Shown in pieces: positions 1-10,300 of a stretch of 38,380 nucleotides of DNA. The position numbers and the translations under genes were made by a program. The notes under the pieces are model-generated. The model searched no databases. It was not told where the DNA came from and saw nothing but the letters and a program-made list of their open reading frames with translations. The number at the start of each line of letters is the position of its first letter. Position 1 is the first letter of the stretch. Origin of the DNA: a virus; IMG/VR virus record IMGVR_UViG_3300027759_000199, positions 1-38,380 of that record. The stretch is one strand, 5' to 3'.

Positions 1-223
1 CCCTACGGTTCCTCTAGAACTGAGACCACGCTTACAGGAACTCTCAGCGCTAGCAAAACGCTATCGCGCCAAGACTTCTAACGATAGCCCGCTAGCCCAA
101 GCAAATAGGGAACTAACAGAACTATCGCTCACGCTCTATCACAGAGGGGTTCCTGCTGCTGATATTGCAGAAGCGGCTGGAGTTACCTATCGTGCAATGG
201 CTCGGCGGTTGAGTAATGGCTAG
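1..223 (+). CDS. C-terminal part of a small helix-turn-helix protein (5' end outside window)
   Basis: Reading from base 2, the frame is open without a stop until TAG at 221-223, giving about 73 residues with no start inside the window. The last 35 residues read like a helix-turn-helix: a helix (LSLTLYHRG), the segment VPAADIAEAAGVTYRAMARR as turn and recognition helix, then the C-terminus. Small HTH proteins of this kind are common near the terminase/portal region of actinobacteriophages, where they may act as regulators or small terminase-like DNA binders. The gene overlaps the next start by 8 bp (ATGGCTAG), which suggests translational coupling. The HTH is inferred from the residue pattern only, and the function is unknown. 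Confidence 0.6.
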   Translation, partial: PTVPLELRPRLQELSALAKRYRAKTSNDSPLAQANRELTELSLTLYHRGVPAADIAEAAGVTYRAMARRLSNG

Positions 224-563
224 GGTATATAAAACAGCATCTGGAACATACTCTGAATCAGAGTTAGTTGTTGCCGTTTGGATTAATCCAAATCGTAAAA
301 AGGGACGCTCTCAGGCTAGACTTCTTGAAACACTTACAACAGATAATTCAAGTATCCCTATTGCATTTCCTTTAGAAACACTTCAAAAAATTCAGTCGTG
401 GATGTTCTGCCCTGTGGCTCACGACCCATCAGATTTAGACCTCTGGCTAGTTCTAGAAAATGGAGCAACTAGGGAGAAACCTTTGCTAGTCCCGCTGACG
501 ATTGCTAAAAAGGCTCTAGGCTGGCAAGATTTCCATATCCCTTCAGAATATACGGAGAAATAA
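216..563 (+). CDS. hypothetical protein, 115 residues
   Basis: I do not recognise this protein. It starts at an ATG overlapping the stop of the preceding HTH gene and ends in TAA, whose last base is the first base of the next ATG (TAATG). It is a soluble, mixed-charge protein with no signal peptide or membrane segment. A basic stretch (NRKKGRSQAR, residues 26-35) lies near the N-terminus, and the hydrophobic spacing in the rest suggests an alpha/beta fold. Tight overlap on both sides places it in the same operon as the portal gene. It could be a small DNA-packaging accessory protein, but nothing in the sequence proves that. Confidence 0.72.
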   Translation: MARVYKTASGTYSESELVVAVWINPNRKKGRSQARLLETLTTDNSSIPIAFPLETLQKIQSWMFCPVAHDPSDLDLWLVLENGATREKPLLVPLTIAKKALGWQDFHIPSEYTEK

Positions 564-931
564 TGAACGTTAAGGCAGATGTCTTTCCAGCAGTGATTGC
601 TCTTGCCGAACCAGGCTCCTTAGAAAATTATATGGAGTTGACTCCAAAAGGCGCTGCTCCTGAAGGAACTCGACGTCTAGACCGTTGCCGCGTTGTGGTT
701 TTCAACGATATGTTGATGGTTGCTGTTGATTCCCCAGAGGGAGCAAAACTTGTCTTTCGTGAAGCGTGCCACTCCTACATTAAAGATGACCAGAAAATTC
801 ACAGGGTAATTACCGAGAGTGGAAAGATTGTTTCCTTTCGTAAGGACGATAACTGCGGATGTGGCTCTAGACTCAGGACATGGAATCCTTACGGGCACAT
901 ATTGATGGCTATGGATGGCGAAAATGACTGA
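563..931 (+). CDS. conserved phage hypothetical protein with CGCGSRLR motif, 122 residues
   Basis: A GGAG ribosome binding site precedes the ATG at 563, which overlaps the previous stop by one base. The C-terminal third carries CGCGSRLR followed by WNPYG. I associate this pattern with small conserved proteins of unknown function in actinobacteriophages, encoded just before the portal gene. The two close cysteines plus an upstream cysteine (EACHSY) could bind a metal, but this is inference. No membrane segment is seen. The gene overlaps the following membrane protein gene, so the two are probably translated together. Confidence 0.78.
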   Translation: MNVKADVFPAVIALAEPGSLENYMELTPKGAAPEGTRRLDRCRVVVFNDMLMVAVDSPEGAKLVFREACHSYIKDDQKIHRVITESGKIVSFRKDDNCGCGSRLRTWNPYGHILMAMDGEND

Positions 932-1214
932 GCCACTTACCTTTGTAATAGCAGCATTAGCCGTTTATAGAGTCTCTAGATTTATTACGACAGACACCCT
1001 TTTTAACCCAATCCGAGATAGGATATGGAAGAGGTTTCCACCTGAGACTTCAAAGTTTGGATACTGGTTTACTTGCACTTGGTGTACGTCCATTTGGGTC
1101 GCATCACTATCTGAAATATCCCGTATCATTAATCCCAGCATCACATTGGGCATCCAAACAGTGTTCGCACTGTCTGCCCTTGCGGGGCTGTTAACTGCAT
1201 ACGAGGAGAAATAA
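915..1214 (+). CDS. DUF1360-like small membrane protein, 99 residues
   Basis: The protein has an N-terminal hydrophobic helix (residues 6-19) that runs into the pattern AVYRVSRFITTD, then a central CTWCTSIWVA motif (around residues 54-63), and a second hydrophobic segment near the C-terminus (about 76-94). An ALAVYRxxR segment followed by CxWCxxxW is typical of the DUF1360 family of small phage and bacterial membrane proteins. In phages such proteins sit in the inner membrane, and some have been proposed as holin-like. Two starts are possible: ATG at 915, or ATG at 924, which forms an ATGA-type overlap region with the upstream stop (929-931). Neither has a strong ribosome binding site. The role is unproven. 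Confidence 0.72.
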   Translation: MAKMTEPLTFVIAALAVYRVSRFITTDTLFNPIRDRIWKRFPPETSKFGYWFTCTWCTSIWVASLSEISRIINPSITLGIQTVFALSALAGLLTAYEEK

Positions 1215-1252
1215 TGTCCTCAGTATTCCGTAACAAAGACGAGGAGTTTTAA
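1214..1252 (+). other. 12-codon mini-ORF abutting and in frame with the portal gene
   Basis: ATG at 1214 overlaps the upstream TAA and has a GAGGAG ribosome binding site at 1203-1208. It encodes MSSVFRNKDEEF and stops at TAA 1250-1252. The portal GTG start follows at once in the same frame, so the two are separated only by the stop codon. The peptide resembles the portal N-terminus (VFRNKDE against VFKRDE). It may be a leader peptide for coupled translation or a duplicated remnant of the portal start. A sequencing error cannot be excluded. Confidence 0.4.
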
Positions 1253-3001
1253 GTGGGCGTTTTCAAGCGCGATGAACAAGGCGAATCTGCCGAGGTTGTT
1301 TCTACTCCCGTCACCCCTAAAGCAAAGCCACAGAAGCGCACTAATAAATCAAAACAAACAGGTCGCTCTCGTCAAGTAGTTTTAAGTCAGACACCAAAAG
1401 TAACTGGTGCAGCATCAGTATTTTTATCTCAGCCAAACTCAGCACAGGCTGCTAACTATTCAACACCACGAACACTTACTGCCGCAGCAGCCCAAGTAAA
1501 GATTAATGACAAGGGCGAGTTCGAACAGTTTAAGCATCGTCGCACTGCTGCATCGTCAGCATGGCAAGCAGAGGCTTGGGAATATTACGACGCAATTGGT
1601 GAAATCAAATATGCATTTAACTTAGTTGCATCTGTTGTATCTCGTATTCGTATTTACTCTGCCGTTATTGAGAATGCACATGAAACTCCAGTTTCAGTAA
1701 AGTCATCTACACAGATTGACCCAAGATTGGGAGCAGCAGCAGAACGTGCACTTGCTCGTCTTGATTCTGCATATGGTGGACAGGCTGGTCTTCTTAAAGA
1801 TGCAGCACTTAATCTTTCAGTTGCTGGTGAATGTTACTTAGTTCAAATGCCAGAGCGTCCAGGTTCAGGATTACCTGAGTCTTGGGATATTCGTTCCGTT
1901 GATGAAGTTATGGCAGATGCTCGTGGTGGATTTAATATCATTGGTCGCCGTGAGCAATCTTCTGGCGGACAGAATCAGAACAACGCAACAAATCGTCTTT
2001 CAAAGAATGCATTTGTAGGACGCATCTGGCGCTCACACCCACGCTACTCAGACGAAGCAGATTCATCACTTCGCGGTTTGCTTGATATGTGTGCAGAACT
2101 TTTACTTCTTAACCGCACATTCCGTGCAACAGCACGCTCTCGCCTAAATGCTGGCGCACTTTATCTTCCAGATGGTTTATCAGTTGCTGCACAGGGCGAC
2201 CCAGACCAGCCATACGATTCAGATAATGAATTGAATCCAAACTTTACTGCCGAGGAGGCAGAGGATGAGTTTGAAGAGCAATTAATTGATGCTATGACGA
2301 CTCCAATTCGTGATGAAGAGTCAGCATCAGCAGTTGTTCCACTTATTATTCGTGGTCCAGCAGAACTTGGCGACAAGATTAAGCAATTTAAGTTCGAGCG
2401 TTCATTTGACCCATCACTTGCAGAGCGTTCAGACCGTGTTCTAGAAAGAATCCTTCAAGGACTAGACGTTCCAAAGGATGTTGTAACAGGACTTGCAAAC
2501 GTTAAGTATTCAAACGCACTTCAGATTGATGAAGCACTGTATAAGGCACACATTGAGCCAATGATGTTGCTCATCTGCGATGCTCTTACAGTTGTTTATC
2601 TTCGCCCATACCTTATTGCACAGGGATATAGCGTCACCGATGTTGAGAAGATTGTTATTTGGTATGACCCATCAGCAGTTGCAACACGCAATGACCGTGC
2701 AGCAGATGCAGATAGTGGTCTAGACCGTAATGCAATCTCACTTGATGCATGGCGTCGTGCTCACGGTTTCTCAGCAGCAGATGCACCTACTTCAAATGAA
2801 ATGGCGCTTCGTCTTTTGTCTGAGCGTGGAGCAATTACACCTGAACTTACTGAGGCAATGCTTCAAGCACTTGCTCCAGAGATTATGGATGCTGTTAAGC
2901 AAGCACAACAGGCGGCATCAGTTGCACCTATCCCGACAGATATCCAACAAATTCTTGACCAAGCAACTGGTGAACAAGCACCAGCACCAGAAGGAGAATA
3001 A
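1253..3001 (+). CDS. portal protein
   Basis: This 582-residue protein is the likely portal, the dodecameric ring at one capsid vertex through which DNA enters and leaves and to which the terminase and head-tail adaptor bind. Length and pattern match siphovirus portals: a basic disordered N-terminus (1-90), the EAWEYYDAIGEIKYAFNLVAS segment (around 107-127), a hydrophobic central region, and the stem-like region near residues 400-450 with GLDVPKDVVTGL and YSNALQIDEALYKAHIEP. The Gln/Ala-rich C-terminus is probably flexible. The start is GTG at 1253 with GAGGAG six bases upstream; no ATG fits better. The neighbouring head genes support the call. No terminase gene is visible, so it presumably lies upstream of the window. 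Confidence 0.92.
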   Translation: MGVFKRDEQGESAEVVSTPVTPKAKPQKRTNKSKQTGRSRQVVLSQTPKVTGAASVFLSQPNSAQAANYSTPRTLTAAAAQVKINDKGEFEQFKHRRTAASSAWQAEAWEYYDAIGEIKYAFNLVASVVSRIRIYSAVIENAHETPVSVKSSTQIDPRLGAAAERALARLDSAYGGQAGLLKDAALNLSVAGECYLVQMPERPGSGLPESWDIRSVDEVMADARGGFNIIGRREQSSGGQNQNNATNRLSKNAFVGRIWRSHPRYSDEADSSLRGLLDMCAELLLLNRTFRATARSRLNAGALYLPDGLSVAAQGDPDQPYDSDNELNPNFTAEEAEDEFEEQLIDAMTTPIRDEESASAVVPLIIRGPAELGDKIKQFKFERSFDPSLAERSDRVLERILQGLDVPKDVVTGLANVKYSNALQIDEALYKAHIEPMMLLICDALTVVYLRPYLIAQGYSVTDVEKIVIWYDPSAVATRNDRAADADSGLDRNAISLDAWRRAHGFSAADAPTSNEMALRLLSERGAITPELTEAMLQALAPEIMDAVKQAQQAASVAPIPTDIQQILDQATGEQAPAPEGE

Positions 3002-3003
3002 CA

Positions 3004-3477
3004 ATGAACGTAGAGAAGCCAGAAGTAGTAAATAGTCTTGCTAATTCACTTAGCAATGCCGTTGTAATGTATTTCAAGGCTCACGGGCATCACTGGAATG
3101 TTGTTGGTAATGACTTCTCACAGTTCCATGACTTCTTTGCATCAATCTACGAAGATGTTTATGGCTCTCTAGACCCAATTGCAGAAAGTATTCGTAAGAT
3201 GGGCGCTGTTGCTCCATATCGTCTTGTTGAGTTTGCTCGTATGTCTGATATTCAGGATACAGAGGTTGGCCAGAACGCTATGGCAATGTGCAAAGACCTT
3301 TACGATGCTAACGACACAATGCTTACTTCTTTAAATAACGCTTTTGCTGCTGCAAATGATTCTAACGAACAAGGAATTGCAAACCTACTTGCAGAGCGTA
3401 TTGATATGCACCAAAAGTGGCGCTGGCAGTTAAATGCATACCTCACAGCAGAAGATTCAGTAGGACAAGGATTCTAA
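3004..3477 (+). CDS. Dps-like ferritin family protein
   Basis: This 157-residue protein has the length and four-helix pattern of Dps proteins, which bind iron, oxidise it with peroxide at a dimer-interface site and can coat DNA. The signature is HHWNVVGNDFSQFHDFF. By comparison with E. coli Dps (H51, H63, D67, D78, E82), the visible equivalents are H30, H42, D57 and E61. The D67 position is Ala46, with Asp43 nearby, so ferroxidase activity may be weakened or rearranged. The gene starts two bases after the portal stop and is followed one base later by the next gene, so it belongs to the structural operon. It could protect packaged or incoming DNA from Fenton damage, or be a virion component. 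The family call is firm; the phage role is inferred. Confidence 0.88.
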   Translation: MNVEKPEVVNSLANSLSNAVVMYFKAHGHHWNVVGNDFSQFHDFFASIYEDVYGSLDPIAESIRKMGAVAPYRLVEFARMSDIQDTEVGQNAMAMCKDLYDANDTMLTSLNNAFAAANDSNEQGIANLLAERIDMHQKWRWQLNAYLTAEDSVGQGF

Positions 3478-3478
3478 A

Positions 3479-4300
3479 ATGGCACAAAAATGGATTGATG
3501 ATATAGATAACGCAGTAATTACTGCTGCCTCTAACAACGGTCCTTGCTGGGACGGCTATAAGCAAGTTGGAATGAAAGAAAAAGATGGAAAAATGGTTCC
3601 TAACTGCGTTCCTGTTGATGCTTCAGATAATTCAGAGTTTGCTAGTAAAAAAACTATTTCTCAAACATCTGCACCAAAGAAAGACCAGATTAAGGGCTCA
3701 GATAAAAATGAAAAGGGCTCTGCATCTGGTTCTAAGAAAGTTGTATTTAGTAAAGCAACAGAAGCATCTTTGGCAGAAAAAGTTAAGACTCACAATGCAA
3801 AAGCACCTGAAGGCCGCAAAGCAACACTTGGAATGCTTAAGGCTGTATATCGCCGTGGTGCAGGAGCATTTTCTGTATCGCATCGCCCAGGTATGAACCG
3901 TAATCAGTGGGCTATGGGCCGCGTCAATGCATTTCTTAAACTATTAAAGTCTGGCAAGCCATCAAACTCTGCATACAAGACAGATAATGATTTGCTTCCA
4001 GCAGCCCATCCAAAGAGTTCACGAGGTGTAAAGGCTTCTGCTTTGGATTCAGATTACGAAGAAGAATTGTTAGTTACACTAGGAACAAGAGAAGATTATC
4101 AATATCCAGAAGAAGCAATCATTGCTATGGCTGAGTTTTCTGGTTATGGGTATGAAGCAGAGAGCGCCATTCGCGCATCTTGGCTTCGTGCAGTGCGTAA
4201 TGGAGATGACCCATTTATGCGAGCAGGGATGCTTGCATCTTTTGGACAAGACAGTCTTGATGGAAATTTACTTCCAATCCTTGAGGAGGACGGCGAATAA
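3479..4300 (+). CDS. probable virion-associated protein with CWDGYKQVGMK motif
   Basis: This is a 273-residue protein with recognisable phage modules. Residues about 21-45 carry NGPCWDGYKQVGMKEKDGK followed by MVPNC, a motif I know from head-region proteins of several environmental phages. After a basic Lys/Ser-rich linker (50-100), residues about 103-175 carry a small helical module (THNAKAPEGRKATLGMLKAV, then YRRGAGAFS and RNQWAMGRVNAFL), which recurs in actinophage head-region and protease polyproteins. It ends with DLLPAAHPKS, a tag also found near the N-terminus of the next gene's product. The C-terminal region is acidic. Its TAA overlaps the next ATG (TAATG). It probably acts in capsid assembly or as an internal head protein; the exact role is unknown. 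Confidence 0.72.
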   Translation: MAQKWIDDIDNAVITAASNNGPCWDGYKQVGMKEKDGKMVPNCVPVDASDNSEFASKKTISQTSAPKKDQIKGSDKNEKGSASGSKKVVFSKATEASLAEKVKTHNAKAPEGRKATLGMLKAVYRRGAGAFSVSHRPGMNRNQWAMGRVNAFLKLLKSGKPSNSAYKTDNDLLPAAHPKSSRGVKASALDSDYEEELLVTLGTREDYQYPEEAIIAMAEFSGYGYEAESAIRASWLRAVRNGDDPFMRAGMLASFGQDSLDGNLLPILEEDGE

Positions 4301-7300
4301 TGAGTAGAGTAGTGCGTCGCTTTGGTTATGCCATCTCTCCTAATGGAGCACAGGCCAGCACCTTCAAACAGGCTGCCTATTTGCGTGAGAAGGTTATTGA
4401 GTTTATTGACTCAACTAATGCTGAAGCATCTACATCTCGTCGCCTAACTCGTGGTGCTGCGTTTGCAGTTGTCCACCGCTCACTTGTTGCAACAAAAGAT
4501 TTACCATTCTCAATCCGCGAGCACATCGCAATGAAGGACCTTTCACAATATGTGACACTTCTTCAAAACAATAAAGTCGCTGCGATTAAGCCAAGCCATA
4601 CTGACCTTCTCCCTGTAGCGCACCCACGCTCAACAAAGATGAACACACTTACAGCATCTGCTCTTATTTCAGCACGAGCAAACTGGTATGCCGATGATTC
4701 ACGCATCACTAACGAAAAAGTAAAGTCAATTGTTGCCTCTGCATATACAGCAACTCCTGGTTCTGTAGAACACTCTTATTACTCAGCAGTTCTTGCATCT
4801 CTTCCACAGGGCTCAGTTCCACAAGACATTCTTGTATCTCTTACTGCTGATGGAAACTCTTCAGCAGAACGTTCTCTTCGTGCTCGCTTACAGCGTCGTG
4901 ACCGCTTCGGTCAGTTTGCTTTTATGGGTGGCGGTATGCGTGCTCTTATTCGTATGGCTAAAGATGGACAAGTTCGTAGCCTTACAGGTCGTCCTATTGC
5001 AGATGGTCCTGATGGTGATGATGTTCAAGTAGAACTTCCAGATGGTCGTATTGCAAATATCCCTGCATCTAAGGGTGAGTTTATCTCTGCAATTATCAAT
5101 CCTACAAAGGACGGTTTCTCGCCAGTTCCTGCAAAAGTTTCTTCAGAAGACAATGATGTAATTATCAATGAAGCAGATTTAAAGTTTGTTGATTCACCTG
5201 CTGGTTTCAAAAAAGTTGGTGAAAATAAGTGGCAAGGCATTGATGAAAAGAATGCTGGGATTGTTGTTAGAAAAGCCGAAGACGGCTCTTTAAATGTTGA
5301 ATTTGAGTTTATGAGTGGCTCATCGCAAGAGATTGGTAATTTTAGCGATTGGGAAGATGCATTTGATGGAATTAATGCTTGGGATGAAGAACTTGAGGAA
5401 AGTTCTAAAAAAACAGACGCCAAAAGAAAAAAAGAACGAGAAGAAGATGAGCGTCGTGTAAAACTTCCTAACCCTGATGAAAATATTCAAGTAGTAGAGT
5501 TAGATAAAGATGGAAAAGCAAAAGGCCCTGCTAGAGATGCGTTCCCTAAAAAGTTTGCTTTCAACTACCCTGAAGGCGCTTACAAGATTTCTAAAGACCC
5601 TGATGCAGACATTGAAGAGTCATACGAAGACCCAACAGTAATTGCACAGAATGCAGATGAGCGCGACCTTATTGCCGCTATGGAAGAAGGACTTCTTCCT
5701 AAGAAGGAAGGTCAGAACGCTACTGGCTACGGAAACATTGATACTTATGATGGAGAACAATTAGTTCCTGTTGAAAATCTTTACCTTGCACTTCAAGAAA
5801 TGGGCGGAGACCCAGAGTTAGAAGTTGCCCGCATTTACGACAAGCAACTTGGAACATCTGAAAACGAAGATAATCTTATTGCCTCACGCAAGCAAGAAAC
5901 TATCTCGGAGCCAACTCCTGAACTTGATAAAGCATTTATCCGTGAGACAAAAGAACTTGGCCCAGACATTGAGCCAGCAACAGAAGAACCTGCATTTGAT
6001 GCAGAAAAGTTTGATGCTGCTCCACTTCCTGTACTTCTAGAAGGTTTGTCAGAGAGCGAACTTGCTCGCTTTATGGAATCAGAGGACCACACTCCTTACC
6101 TTCCAAAGAATGAACAAGTTGAAATGCCTATTGGCTACGCATCCCTTAGCCCAGAACCATACGCTGCGTGGAAGAAAGTAACAGCAGAAAATCCAGACCC
6201 TAACCTTCCAGAAGGTTTTAGTGACAACCCTGTATTTATTGCACAGAACATTCCTACACCAGAACTAGAAAAAGAATTTACTCGCGCTCTTGAGCCAGGT
6301 AATGACATTCCAGGAACTGCAAAGATTTCACTTAAGACAGACTCTGGTGAAGAGTTTGTTGCAGATGTTCCAGGCGAAGCAGTTCGTGATGCATTGCAAC
6401 TACAAGGCGTAGATACAAACGCTCTTACTAAGAAAATTGCAGATGAAGGCTTTGAAGGACAGAAGCAAGAAGTTGTCGGTCAAGAACAGCCAATTGCAAA
6501 GATTGTCACACCAGAACAAGAAATTGAAGAGAACAAAAAAATTATTGCTGCTCATCGTAAGTGGCAGCGTGAGAGTTATACAAAGAAGCCCGCTGAGAAA
6601 GAGCCTCCACGAGGACCTGCCGACCCTCTTGACCCAGCATACGAAGGTATTTATGACATTGACCAAGTAATCAAAGATGGAACTGTAGTTCCAGAGTTTG
6701 AAGAACTAGTTCGTAAAAATCCTGAAGCATTTGCTCGCTTTTTTGCATGGGCAGATAGCGGAGACTTCTACACAGATATGCAGTCAAGCACTCAATCTGG
6801 AGATGAAAATATTCCTGGAGATTTTTATGATGCCGATGAAGCGCTATATCGCCGTGAGTATGACGGCTACCGATATGCTCCAAGCCCAGGTGACGCAATA
6901 AGCGTTGCTAAGAACCTCTTCTACAACCCTAATCACTATGAGTCATCATCTTCTAAGATGAATGCACCTGTAGATAAATTAGAGACTCTTAAAGATATTC
7001 TTCATGCACTAGAAAATCCTGATATGAGAAATGACGTATCTGATGAAGAGCGTGCAGTTGTTGAATCCATCTCGAAGACAATTGCAGATGAGATTGCAAC
7101 ACTTCAAACTGCACCTGCTGCACCTTCTGCACCTATTGCTGTAGAGACCCCTACTCCACCTAAGAATCCAAATATTAGTGAAGGATTTTTAGACTCTCTT
7201 CTAAGTGCTCTTCGTAAGGGTACAAGCATTAATGGTCAATCTTTCCCTAGAAGCATTATGACTCCAGAAGAGCGTGAGTTTTTTGATAGAGTTACAGATA

Positions 7301-10300
7301 TTGGTGTAAGTAATGCAGAAGGCATCAAACTTGTTGAGGACATGATGGCTCAGCAAGGCTCTACTCCAAAGACCCAGGAAGAGCAGCAATATCTTGATGA
7401 TGAAGATATGGCTCGTTTACAAAAGCAACTTGATGGTTTCTTAGATTCTGACTTTGAAGTCTCATCTGAACAAGAAATCCCAGATGGTATTGAGGCATCC
7501 CCTAAGTCTCCAAACTTAGAGCCAGATAACGTAACTGGTCCTTATCGCATTGTGTCTAAGGTTTCTGATTTACAGCCTGGTGATATTACTGCTGATGACC
7601 ACTTTGTAATTGAATCTGTTGGTGGACCTTTCCCAGGAGACCCAAGCAAGTTAGAGATTGCTGGTTACTATCCAGGACACGTTACACAAAATACAAAGAA
7701 GTGGAACGCTTCTACAGAAATGACTGTTATTCGTGGTGCACAGGCTCCTGAAAAGGGAGACTTGCCAGAACTTAGCAAGCCATTTGCAAAAGACTTTGGT
7801 AAGCCATATAAAAACAAAGATGGCAAATGGGCTATGTCTAAGCCAGAAGACCAAGCAAGACTTGATGCAGCGTGGGAAGAATACAACGCAAGAAAAGCAG
7901 AAGCGATTGCTCGTTTTGAAGACCCAACAAATAAAGACAATACAAAGGCTCCACATCAAGTTCGTGTTAAGGCTGCTGACCTACAACCAGGTGATGTTTC
8001 TGCTAAGCCAGAAAAGGGTCACTTTGTTATTGAGCGCACCTTTACAGACGAGACAACAAAGCCAGGATTTGTTAGCGTTGAAGGTTACTATCCAGGACAC
8101 GTTTCACAGCGTAAGGAATGGAAAGTCGGAACTGACATTGATGTAATTAGAAATGTTGAAGCACCTGCAAAGGGTGAACTTCCAGAAATTCATCAACCAT
8201 CTAAGACAAACGCTAAGGGAAACTGGGTTCCAGATAAAGACCCTGCTAAGCGTGCAGAGTATGAAAAAGAAATTGCTGATGTTGCATCTAAGTGGGAAGT
8301 TCCAAAAGAACTTCCAACTATTGAGCCATCCGCAACTGACTCTGATACAGCCGACGCTACTGCAACTAAAGCAACAGTTGTAAAGAAGCCAAAGTCTCCT
8401 CGCTCACCAACAATGCCAGCGTTCCAAGGCGAGTTTGCTGCTATTGCTCGTGAAGCAGGTGGCGATTGGGATAAGTTCCGTGAACTTATTAAAGACCGAG
8501 AAATTATTTTCTTTGATTATGAAACAACTGGCGTAGATGCTGCTGATGGCAATGAGCCATGGCAACTAGGCGCTGTAAAAGTTGTTAATGGAAAAATTGT
8601 TGACCGATTTAATGTATTTATGAATCCAGGTCGTTCTATTGAAGGAACCTATGCTTCAAGAGATACTGCTGGTAAGCCAAACGCTGTTAATGGCGATGGA
8701 GAAAAACTTACAGACGAGTTCTTAGCCTCTCAGCCTGACCAGAAGAGTGCACACGAGCAGTTCGCTGCTTGGGCTGGAGAGAATCCTCTTCTTGCTGCAC
8801 ACAACATGGTCTTTGATGATGAAGTTGCTCGTCGTATGGCAGATAAGCATGGCACACCATACTCACCTGCTGGTCTTTTAGATACACTGCCTATTGCGCG
8901 AGATGTTCTTAAAGATGATGCATCTGCACCTACTTATGTATACAACGGTGAAAAAGACAATAAACTTACAAGTCTTGCTGCACACTTTGGAATTGATTTA
9001 GAAAGAGCGCACTCTGCTGATTATGATTCTGAAGCAACTGCACAACTCTTTACTAAACTTGCTGACCAAGCAAGTAAGGAAAAGACTGGCGCAGATACAT
9101 TTGATGTAGATGCTCGTCAAGCCGATTGGGAAAATGCTCAAACAGAGTTCCAGACTGCTATGGCTGACTACGAACAAAAGATGGCTGACTTTGCTGCTGC
9201 TAAAGCATTCCAAGATGCACTTGCTGGAAAGAAAGTTGATTTAGATAAAGTTATTGATGATGCAAAGGGTGCTGCAAAGCCAAACCCAGATGGTCAGCAA
9301 GAATCTGAAAAGAGTGAGACATCTACAGAGCCAGCAGTTATTGACTTTGAGGGTGCTGGAACATATCCACAGGGCAAGATGAAGTTGATGCCTCGTGAGT
9401 GGGCAGTAGATGATGCAAATACAACACTACTTCCTCGTGAAGATATTCGTATGAAAGACCTTCTACCAGGTGACTTTATGGCATCTGCTAGCGGAGACCG
9501 TATGTATCAAGTTGTTGCAGTTCGCGCTGGTGAAGACTTTGGATTCCAAGCAGGACGAGTTCGTGCATATCGCGCTGACCTTGAAAACGGCGAGATTCAC
9601 ATGGTTGAATACTGGGCTCCAACAAAGATGGATGGCGTTCGTCGTCCTAAGAATCCAGATGACTTGCTTCTTCCAGAAGATACGACAGATTCTCCAATTA
9701 ATGACAGTGCCACTGACGGTGAGTCATCTAATCAATACGTTCCAGTTTCTACAGGAAGTGCAACTGTTAAGGTTGAGCCATCAGAAGATGGTAGATACAA
9801 GATGGTTGCTACATTCTTTGATGACAACGGGGATGTTGCATATCAGGTAGAAGACTCATATCGCACTCGTGAAGGCGCTGAGGCTGAAGGTAAGGCTCTT
9901 ATTCAAGACCATGTTCGTTCTACAGAGGCACAGAAAGCCAAGGAGCAAGGCGAAGAAGCCACTAAGCAAGAAGATACTCCTGTATCTCGTGGAACAGTTC
10001 CAGCCAACGCTGACAGTGCTCCTCAGCGTGTTGAAATCTCAGATTTGCCTGGTGGATTTACTGGAGACATTCAAATTACTCCATCATCTCCAGATAAAGA
10101 TAAGCCTGAATACACATCAGACTCTGCTCTTATAGATTCAGATGGAGATGTTATTGATGTCCAAAAGACAGTTCACACCTCTCGCTCAGAAGCAGAATCA
10201 AGTGGACGCGAGTTCATTAGTCGTTCAGCAGATGCATATTCTTCAGCAGAAGTTCCTGAAGATTTAGGAAAGAAGTCTTCTAAACCACGCAAGGTTAGTC

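Noticed and set aside
5025-5423. 132-codon - strand frame within the giant gene
   Set aside because: Serine-rich shadow of an acidic, Lys/Glu-rich stretch on the + strand; no start signal.
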